Shown one piece after another: positions 53,692-64,000 of a stretch of DNA of 64,000 nt. Source of the DNA: AP-15 sp963755435 (lineage in GTDB: Bacteria > Pseudomonadota > Alphaproteobacteria > ATCC43930 > CGMCC-115725). The notes under the pieces are model-generated. The model saw only the letters and a list, made by a program, of their open reading frames with translations, searched no databases and was not told where the DNA came from. The position numbers and the translations under genes are program-made. Numbering within the stretch: the first letter of the stretch is position 1; every line of letters starts with the position of its first letter. The DNA lies in the NCBI GenBank assembly GCA_963755435.1, contig CAVWJX010000005.1, positions 1,302,001 through 1,366,000 of the forward strand, in the 5' to 3' direction.

Positions 53692-53715
53692 GAACCCACA
53701 CTCATCCCCCGATAC

Positions 53716-54429
53716 TCAGCCTAACAATTCGCGCCGGCCGCGCTCGTGGCTGGCTGGCGGCCCCTGGCCTTCGGCCGCCCGCTTTTCCTGGGCCATCGGG
53801 TCGTGCGCCAGGATCTCGCCCTTGAACACCCAGACCTTGACCCCGCACACCCCATAGGTCGTCTTGGCGGTGCCGTAGCCGAAATCGACGTCGGCGCGCA
53901 AGGTGTGCAGCGGCACCCGCCCTTCGCGATACCATTCCATGCGGGCGATTTCGGCGCCGCCGAGCCGGCCGGAGCAGTTGATCCGGATCCCTTGCGCACC
54001 AAGACGCATCGCCGACTGCACCGCGCGCTTCATTGCCCGGCGAAACGCGACGCGGCGCTCGAGCTGCTGGGCAATGCCGTCGGCGACCAGCTTTGCATCG
54101 ATCTCCGGCTTGCGGATCTCGACGATGTTGAGGCTGACTTCGCTCGAGGTGACCTTGGCGATGTCGGTGCGCAATTTCTCGATGTCGGCGCCCTTCTTGC
54201 CGATGATCACGCCCGGCCGGGCCGAATGGAGGGTGATCCGGCTTTTGCGCGCGGCCCGTTCGATGACGATGCGCGACACCCCGGCCTGGCCCAGCCGCCG
54301 GTTCAGAAAACGGCGCAGCCCGAGATCGTCGAGCAACAAATTGGCGTATTCCTTCCGCGCGAACCAGCGCGAATCCCAGGTGCGATTGATGCCGAGCCGC
54401 AGCCCGATCGGATTGACCTTCTGGCCCAT
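53716..54429 (-). CDS. rpsC: 30S ribosomal protein S3
   Basis: A 237-residue protein with a KH domain at the mRNA entry. MGQKVNPIGLRLGINRTWDS starts it; RPGVIIGKKGADIEKLRTDI is the KH loop; GAQGIRINCSGRLGGAEIAR is conserved in the second half. The C-terminal tail (EKRAAEGQGPPASHERGRRE) is longer than the core and variable. Confidence 0.97.
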   Translation of the reverse strand: MGQKVNPIGLRLGINRTWDSRWFARKEYANLLLDDLGLRRFLNRRLGQAGVSRIVIERAARKSRITLHSARPGVIIGKKGADIEKLRTDIAKVTSSEVSLNIVEIRKPEIDAKLVADGIAQQLERRVAFRRAMKRAVQSAMRLGAQGIRINCSGRLGGAEIARMEWYREGRVPLHTLRADVDFGYGTAKTTYGVCGVKVWVFKGEILAHDPMAQEKRAAEGQGPPASHERGRRELLG

Positions 54430-54440
54430 CTAACTCGTCT

Positions 54441-54487
54441 CCATCTCAGGCGGTCCCATCTCGGGCGGTTTCCATGTCAGACGGTCT
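54441..54487 (-). repeat. Three imperfect 15-16-bp repeats at the rplV-rpsC junction
   Basis: CCATCTCAGGCGGTC (54441), CCATCTCGGGCGGTTT (54456) and CCATGTCAGACGGTCT (54472) follow each other without gaps. The last copy includes the rplV stop codon region, so the array looks like repeated copying of the gene end into the spacer. Confidence 0.7.
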
Positions 54488-54860
54488 CCTCCGGGCGCTC
54501 GCGCACGATCACCGTCAGATGCGCGAAATGCTTTTCGATGCGCGCCGAGCGGCCGCGGCCGCGAGTGTGGAAGCGTTTCAAGACAAAGGCGCGCCCGACC
54601 GTGGCTTCCTTGACGTAGAGCCGGTCGACATCGAGCTGATGATTGTTCTCGGCATTGGCGATCGCCGCCTGCAGCACCTTCCTGACGTCGGCGGCGATGC
54701 GGCGCCGCGAAAATGTCAGCTCGGCCAGCGCGGTCGCGGCGGTTTTGCCGCGGATCGTCTGGGCCACGAGGTTGAGCTTGCGCGCGCTGATCCGCAGCCC
54801 GCGCAGGCTGGCCAAGGCCTCGCTTTCGTCGAGGCGGCGCTCTGCCGCGGGCTTGCTCAT
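54477..54860 (-). CDS. rplV: 50S ribosomal protein L22
   Basis: A 127-residue protein lining the exit tunnel. ASLRGLRISARKLNLVAQTI and the tunnel loop region KRFHTRGRGRSARIEKHFAH are diagnostic. Starts one base from the rpsS stop. Confidence 0.97.
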   Translation of the reverse strand: MSKPAAERRLDESEALASLRGLRISARKLNLVAQTIRGKTAATALAELTFSRRRIAADVRKVLQAAIANAENNHQLDVDRLYVKEATVGRAFVLKRFHTRGRGRSARIEKHFAHLTVIVRERPEETV

Positions 54861-54861
54861 C

Positions 54862-55140
54862 TCAGGCTCTCCTCGCCTTTTTGTCGCCGGAGTGGCCGTA
54901 AAAGGTCCGGGTCGGCGCGAATTCGCCGAGCTTGTGGCCGATCATATTCTCCGTCACCAGGACGGGAATGAATTTGTGCCCATTATAGACGCCAAAGGTC
55001 AGCCCGACGAATTGCGGAAAGATCGTCGAGCGCCGCGACCAGGTCCGGATCACCTGGTTGCGCCCCGAGCGGCGCGCCTCTTCGGCCTTTTTCAACAGAT
55101 AGCCGTCGACGAACGGCCCCTTCCACACCGAGCGGGTCAA
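54862..55140 (-). CDS. rpsS: 30S ribosomal protein S19
   Basis: A 92-residue small-subunit head protein. MTRSVWKGPFVDGYLLKKAE, then IRTWSRRSTIFPQFVGLTFG and NMIGHKLGEFAPTRTFYGHS. Between rplB and rplV. Confidence 0.97.
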   Translation of the reverse strand: MTRSVWKGPFVDGYLLKKAEEARRSGRNQVIRTWSRRSTIFPQFVGLTFGVYNGHKFIPVLVTENMIGHKLGEFAPTRTFYGHSGDKKARRA

Positions 55141-55167
55141 GCGCTTTCTCCGTGCACGAAACAGCCT

Positions 55168-55995
55168 CTAGCGTTTACGGCGGCGGCGGACGATCAGCCG
55201 GTCCGTCGCCTTGTTGTGGCGCGTCTTCTTGCCCTTGGTCGGCTTGCCCCACGGAGTCACCGGGTGACGCCCGCCCGAGGTGCGGCCTTCGCCGCCGCCA
55301 TGCGGATGGTCGATCGGGTTCATCGCCACGCCGCGCACCGAAGGGCGGCGGCCGAGCCAGCGGTTGCGCCCGGCCTTGGCGATCACGATGTTCTGTTGGT
55401 CGGGGTTGGAGACTGCGCCGATCGTCGCCCGGCACTCGGAGCGCACCATGCGCAATTCACCCGAGCTGAGGCGCAAGAGCGCATAGCCCTGATCGCGGCC
55501 GACGAGCTGGACGTAGGTGCCGGCCGAGCGGGCGATCTGGCCGCCCTTGCCGGCCTTCATCTCGACATTGTGGACGATTGTCCCGACCGGCATGCTGCGC
55601 AGCGGCATCGCATTGCCAGGCTTGACGTCGACCCGCTCGCCGGAGATCACCGTATCGCCGGCCTTGAGCCGCTGCGGCGCCAGGATGTAGGCGAGTTCGC
55701 CGTCCTGGTAGCGAATGAGCGCGATGAACGCGGTGCGGTTAGGATCGTATTCGAGGCGCTCGACGGTGGCTGGCATGTCCAATTTGCGGCGTTTGAAATC
55801 GACGATGCGGTAGCGCCGCTTGTTGCCGCCGCCGCGCCAGCGCACGGTGGTGCGCCCGGTGTTGTTGCGCCCGCCCTGGCTGCGCAATCCCTCGGTCAAG
55901 GCCTTGACCGGCTTCCCCTTCCACAATTCGCTGCGGTCAACGATGACGAGCTGCCGCCGCGACGGGGTGGTCGGATTGAAGGTTTTGAGCGCCAT
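55168..55995 (-). CDS. rplB: 50S ribosomal protein L2
   Basis: A 275-residue protein near the peptidyl-transferase centre. MALKTFNPTTPSRRQLVIVD opens it. GGGNKRRYRIVDFKRRKLDM and the C-terminal NPIDHPHGGGEGRTSGGRHP, containing the catalytically discussed histidine, are conserved. The extreme C-terminus is basic. Confidence 0.98.
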   Translation of the reverse strand: MALKTFNPTTPSRRQLVIVDRSELWKGKPVKALTEGLRSQGGRNNTGRTTVRWRGGGNKRRYRIVDFKRRKLDMPATVERLEYDPNRTAFIALIRYQDGELAYILAPQRLKAGDTVISGERVDVKPGNAMPLRSMPVGTIVHNVEMKAGKGGQIARSAGTYVQLVGRDQGYALLRLSSGELRMVRSECRATIGAVSNPDQQNIVIAKAGRNRWLGRRPSVRGVAMNPIDHPHGGGEGRTSGGRHPVTPWGKPTKGKKTRHNKATDRLIVRRRRKR

Positions 55996-56011
55996 CGCTC
56001 CGGCTCCTCGC

Positions 56012-56344
56012 CTAGATCCCGGTGGTCACGTCGATCCTCTGGCCTTCGCCGAGGGTGACGATCGCTTTCTTGAGGTCGGAGCGGCGCCCGAGCCGGCCGC
56101 GGAAGCGCTTGAGCTTGCCCATGACCCGGATCGTGTTGACGGCCGTTACCTTGACATCGAACAGCCCTTCGACCGCCGCCTTGACTTCGCGCTTGGTCGC
56201 GGTCAGCGGCACGCGAAAGATCACCTGGTTGTGCTCGGAGGCGTTGGTCGCCTTCTCGGTGATCACCGGGGTGCGGATGATGTCGTACATCTGCTGGCGC
56301 GTCAGCTTCGTCTCGGCGCGCGGGATGACGCGGAACCGGCTCAT
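56012..56344 (-). CDS. rplW: 50S ribosomal protein L23
   Basis: A 110-residue protein at the exit-tunnel rim, the docking site for trigger factor and SRP. MYDIIRTPVITEKATNASEH is the conserved start, with EVKAAVEGLFDVKVTAVNTI and KRFRGRLGRRSDLKKAIVTL later. It has an 18-residue basic N-terminal extension (MSRFRVIPRAETKLTRQQ). It overlaps rplD by four bases. Confidence 0.96.
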   Translation of the reverse strand: MSRFRVIPRAETKLTRQQMYDIIRTPVITEKATNASEHNQVIFRVPLTATKREVKAAVEGLFDVKVTAVNTIRVMGKLKRFRGRLGRRSDLKKAIVTLGEGQRIDVTTGI

Positions 56345-56964
56345 TTGAGGCGCGCCTCCAGATGCTGCACGGCCTCGCGGGTCAGCACCAGCAAGTCGCG
56401 GCGCAGGATGTCGTAGACGTTGGCGCCCTGCTGCGGCAGCAGATCGACCCGCGGCAGGTTGCGCGCGGCGCGGGCGAAATTCTCGTCGACCGCCGGTCCG
56501 TCGATGATCAGCACCGAACCCCAGCCGAGCGTGGCGAGCCGGGCCCGCAACGCCTTGGTCTTGGCGTCCTCGGCGCGGGCCGCGTCGATGACCACGAGCT
56601 TGCCTTCGCCGAGCTTGGCCGACAATGCGGTCTTGAGGCCGAGCCGGCGCACTTTCTTCTGCAGATCGAAGGCGTGGCTGCGCACCACCGGGCCGAAGAT
56701 CCGCGCGCCGCCGCGAAACTGCGGCGAACGCAGGCTGCCCTGGCGGGCGCGGCCGGTGCCCTTCTGCTTGTAGGGCTTTTTGCTCGTGCCCTGGATGTCG
56801 CTGATCCCCTTCGCTTTATGCGTACCGGCGCGGCGCTTGGCGAGCTGCCAGTTGACGACGCGGGCGAGGATGTCGCGGCGGATCGGCAGCCCGAAGACGG
56901 CATCGTCGAGCTCGATGTCGCCGACCTCCTGATTGTCGAGATTGCGCACCGAGAGCCTGCTCAT
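56341..56964 (-). CDS. rplD: 50S ribosomal protein L4
   Basis: A 207-residue protein lining the tunnel. AKRRAGTHKAKGISDIQGTS and QKGTGRARQGSLRSPQFRGG are the conserved extended loop. In some bacteria L4 represses the S10 operon; no leader structure for that was identified here. Overlaps rplC and rplW by four bases each. Confidence 0.97.
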   Translation of the reverse strand: MSRLSVRNLDNQEVGDIELDDAVFGLPIRRDILARVVNWQLAKRRAGTHKAKGISDIQGTSKKPYKQKGTGRARQGSLRSPQFRGGARIFGPVVRSHAFDLQKKVRRLGLKTALSAKLGEGKLVVIDAARAEDAKTKALRARLATLGWGSVLIIDGPAVDENFARAARNLPRVDLLPQQGANVYDILRRDLLVLTREAVQHLEARLK

Positions 56965-57687
56965 TCGGGTTCTCCCGACGGGTTCTCGGCCGCGGGCCCG
57001 GCCGCCGGCCGCGCCCCGCGCAATGCGGCGGGGAAGGGGAGGCCGTCAGGCATCTTGCGCTTGGCCGCGTCCTTAACCATGACCAAGCCGCCCTTGCTCC
57101 CCGGCACCGCGCCCTTGATCATCAACACCCCGCGCTCGGCGTCAGCGGCAATCACTTCGAGGCTCTGCACGGTCACCCGCTCGGCCCCGAGATGCCCGGC
57201 CATCTTCTTGTTCTTGAAGGTCTTGCCCGGGGATTGCCGCTGGCCGGTCGAGCCGAGGCTGCGGTGCGAGACCGAGACCCCGTGGGTCGCGCGCAGGCCG
57301 CCGAAATTGTGCCGCTTCATGCCGCCGGCAAAGCCCTTGCCGATGCTGACGCCGACCACGTCGACGCGCTGCCCGGCGACGAAATGCGCTGCGGTCAATT
57401 CAGCGCCGACCTCGACCAGGGCATCCTCGGGGACGCGGAACTCGGCGAGTCGCGCCTTCGGCTCGACCTGCGCTTTGGCGAAGTGGCCGCGCTGCGCCTT
57501 GGAGACGTTCTTGACCTTGGCGGCGCCGACCCCGAGCTGTAGCGCGCTGTAGCCATCCTTTTCGACGGTCCTGCACCGCCACCACCTGGCAATTGTCGAC
57601 CGCGAGCACGGTCACCGGCACATGGTTGCCATCATCGGTGAAGATCCGGGTCATGCCGAGCTTGCGGGCGAGAAGGCCGGTGCGCAT
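56961..57687 (-). pseudogene. rplC: 50S ribosomal protein L3, frame broken as sequenced (probable sequence error)
   Basis: L3 is essential for large-subunit assembly. From the ATG at 57687 the protein reads MRTGLLARKLGMTRIFTDDG and NHVPVTVLAVDNCQVVAVQ. At about 57569-57575 one extra base moves the frame. After deleting it the sequence continues TVEKDGYSALQLGVGAAKVK and RLAEFRVPEDALVEVGAELT, then GQRVDVVGVSIGKGFAGGMK and HRSLGSTGQRQSPGKTFKNK, with a C-terminal Ala/Pro-rich tail. The length 727 bp is 3n+1, as expected for one inserted base. All L3 landmarks are present in order. The organism cannot do without L3, so an assembly or read error is the simplest explanation; functional frameshifting is unlikely. 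Confidence 0.9.
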
Positions 57688-57697
57688 CGCCCAATCC

Positions 57698-58006
<309 letters not shown>

Positions 58007-58117
58007 CTGGCGTAATCGTCCCCCAATCGGGTCTTGTTGTTTCGCGCGGTTTGTGGATCAGGCCCGGGATCGGGTCCGGGGTCGGCGGAGCTGCCCGACA
58101 CATGCCGGGCGGGGCGA

Positions 58118-59308
<1,191 letters not shown>

Positions 59309-59345
59309 CGTTCCGTTCTCCGCTCAAACCGCCTCGGGGCCGGGA

Positions 59346-61421
<2,076 letters not shown>

Positions 61422-61508
61422 CAACCAAGCTCCGAGGGCCGGCGGCAAAGCCTGGCCCCGACCAAAAATATTGTACCGACCGTCCTCTGTCCGCGACCGC
61501 CGTCCGTG

Positions 61509-61979
61509 CTACCAGCGATAATGCGAAAAGGCCTTGTTCGCATCGGCCATGCGATGCGTGTCCTCCCGTCTTTTGACCGCGACCCCGCGATTATTGGCGG
61601 CGTCGAGCAATTCGCCCGAGAGCCGCTCCTCCATCGTGTTTTCGCCCCGCCCGCGCGAGCCCGAGATCAGCCAGCGGATCGCCAATGCCTGGCTGCGGTC
61701 GGGCCGCACCTCGACCGGCACCTGATAGGTGGCGCCGCCGACCCGGCGCGAGCGCACCTCGACCGACGGGCGCACGTTGCCGAGCGCATCGTGGAAGACG
61801 CGCAGCGCATCCTGGCCGCTGCGTTTGGCGATGCGGTCGAGGGCGCCGTAGACGATCCGCTCGGCGACCGATTTCTTGCCCTCGTACATCAGGCAGTTCA
61901 TGAATTTGGTCAGCACCGGGTCGCCGAACTTGGCGTCCGGCAGGACTTGGCGTTTGACCGCGGCGCGACGGCGTGACAT
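61509..61979 (-). CDS. rpsG: 30S ribosomal protein S7
   Basis: A 156-residue primary 16S rRNA-binding protein. MSRRRAAVKRQVLPDAKFGD, KFMNCLMYEGKKSVAERIVY, VGGATYQVPVEVRPDRSQAL and KREDTHRMADANKAFSHYRW are conserved in order. Between rpsL and fusA. Confidence 0.98.
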   Translation of the reverse strand: MSRRRAAVKRQVLPDAKFGDPVLTKFMNCLMYEGKKSVAERIVYGALDRIAKRSGQDALRVFHDALGNVRPSVEVRSRRVGGATYQVPVEVRPDRSQALAIRWLISGSRGRGENTMEERLSGELLDAANNRGVAVKRREDTHRMADANKAFSHYRW

Positions 61980-62004
61980 GGGCCTCTTCTCCTAACCCTT
62001 GCGG

Positions 62005-62376
62005 CTAACGGGGCCGCTTGGCGCCATATTTCGAGCGGCGCTGCCGGCGATCCTTGACCCCCTGGGTATCGAGCGTACCGCGAATGATATGGTAGCGCAC
62101 CCCCGGCAGATCCTTGACCCGGCCGCCGCGGATCAGCACCACCGAATGCTCCTGCAGATTGTGCCCCTCGCCCGGGATGTAGCTGGTCACCTCGAAGCCG
62201 TTGGTCAGCCGCACCCGCGCCACCTTGCGCAAGGCCGAGTTCGGCTTTTTCGGCGTCGTCGTGTAGACCCGGGTACACACCCCGCGCTTTTGCGGACAGG
62301 CTTCCATCGCCGGCACCTTGTCGCGCGCGACCTGGGGCCGCCGCGGATGTCGGATCAGCTGGTTTATCGTCGGCAT
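62005..62376 (-). CDS. rpsL: 30S ribosomal protein S12
   Basis: A 123-residue decoding-site protein. MPTINQLIRHPRRPQVARDK, TPKKPNSALRKVARVRLTNG and GGRVKDLPGVRYHIIRG are conserved. The positions at which streptomycin resistance arises in other species, Lys43 and Lys88, carry lysine, the sensitive form. The in-frame start at 62481 adds 35 unconserved residues and is not used. First gene of the str operon. Confidence 0.98.
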   Translation of the reverse strand: MPTINQLIRHPRRPQVARDKVPAMEACPQKRGVCTRVYTTTPKKPNSALRKVARVRLTNGFEVTSYIPGEGHNLQEHSVVLIRGGRVKDLPGVRYHIIRGTLDTQGVKDRRQRRSKYGAKRPR

Positions 62377-62467
62377 TCGCACATCCTCAAGCACGCTCAG
62401 ACACGGCAATCGCCCGGCGCCGGTATCGCGCCGGTGCGATGAAGCACCTCTACCCGGTAATAGTACA

Positions 62468-62487
62468 GCACCCTCTCGCAAGGGTGC
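62468..62487 (-). promoter_or_regulatory. Hairpin in the rpsL leader
   Basis: GCACCCT-CTCGCA-AGGGTGC, a perfect seven-base stem with a six-base loop, located in the presumed 5' leader of rpsL about 90-110 bases before its ATG. It could affect transcript stability or regulation; no known ribosomal-protein binding motif is claimed. Confidence 0.35.
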
Positions 62488-62554
62488 AGAGCCAACAAAC
62501 CTTCGATCGGGCCGCGTCTAGGTGGCTTCCTACGGCCGGCCCCAAAGAGCAGCC

Positions 62555-62583
62555 ATATAAGGGCCCGGCATGGGCCGGGTCAA
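62555..62583 (-). promoter_or_regulatory. Sigma-70-type promoter of the str operon
   Basis: On the minus strand TTGACC (62578-62583) and TTATAT (62555-62560) are separated by 17 bp; the alternative -10 TATATG is one base further. The -35 matches five of six consensus bases. The site lies about 180 bp before rpsL and immediately after the rpoC hairpin, exactly where the str promoter is expected. Confidence 0.6.
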
Positions 62584-62604
62584 GCCCCTTGGCGCGCCGG
62601 TAAG

Positions 62605-62638
62605 CATAACGCAGGCGGGAAAGCCCGCCTGCGTTATG
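62605..62638 (-). terminator. Perfect hairpin downstream of rpoC
   Basis: CATAACGCAGGCGGG, loop AAAG, CCCGCCTGCGTTATG: a 15-base-pair perfect inverted repeat thirteen bases beyond the rpoC stop. The minus-strand sequence after it (CTTACCGG) has no T-tract, so it is not a textbook intrinsic terminator but may still end or stabilise the rpoBC transcript. It is followed 21 bases later by the str promoter. Confidence 0.6.
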
Positions 62639-62651
62639 TCGCCCCTGGTTC

Positions 62652-64000
<1,349 letters not shown>

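Noticed and set aside
57560..57580. Programmed frameshifting in rplC
   Set aside because: Nothing of the kind is known for L3 and no slippery site is visible; one extra base from sequencing explains it.

Overview
The window is a high-GC stretch of a chromosome from an alphaproteobacterium. Four things point there: an ATP12-type F1-ATPase assembly chaperone, adk placed between secY and rpsM, an alpha operon without rpsD (rpsM-rpsK-rpoA-rplQ), and a 41-residue L36. The family-level call is inference; I would not name a genus. No CRISPR array, prophage or recognised defence island was seen.

Region 1 (1-21 kb, accessory). After a DUF1800/DUF1501 pair comes a complete-looking XrtA (exosortase A) exopolysaccharide/PEP-CTERM locus. 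Its order is: outer-membrane export lipoprotein, chain-length determinant, tyrosine autokinase, PEP-CTERM-associated outer-membrane protein, ExeA-like ATPase, polysaccharide deacetylase, FemAB-like protein, and exosortase A fused to an EpsI domain. A WalW-like deacetylase sits on the opposite strand. Then come a GT4 glycosyltransferase, a methyltransferase-like protein, two asparagine-synthetase-like proteins (one without the glutaminase cysteine) and a second glycosyltransferase. Together these would make, modify, size-control and export a polysaccharide, and process PEP-CTERM proteins at the membrane. One PEP-CTERM substrate is encoded 18 kb away, between glcD and glcE.

Region 2 (21-43.6 kb, mixed housekeeping). 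It holds a universal stress protein, an SH3 protein, a transposase relic, a ClC-CBS protein, a GT2/TVP38 pair, glycolate oxidase genes (glcD, glcE, glcF), rpmJ, tRNA-Leu(GAG) and lipB. Further on are rarA, an RluA-type pseudouridine synthase, the ATP12 chaperone, a methyltransferase, a CMD protein, acyl-CoA carboxylase beta and biotin-carrying alpha subunits flanking a GIY-YIG gene, an aldo/keto reductase, a DJ-1/PfpI protein and an acylphosphatase. Four copies of a short palindromic repeat lie at 36.9-39.6 kb.

Region 3 (43.6-64 kb). The complete str-S10-spc-alpha ribosomal superoperon lies on the minus strand, transcribed from rpsL to rplQ, with the 3' part of rpoC upstream. A perfect 15-bp hairpin follows rpoC, and a good sigma-70-type promoter for rpsL follows the hairpin directly.

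Four genes are broken by frame changes as sequenced: the chain-length determinant, rarA, the acyl-CoA carboxylase alpha subunit and rplC. Because rplC is essential, at least that one is most simply a sequence error. The rarA break differs: it is a 77-bp insertion carrying a tandem repeat. Short tandem duplications also occur in three spacers of the ribosomal operon.
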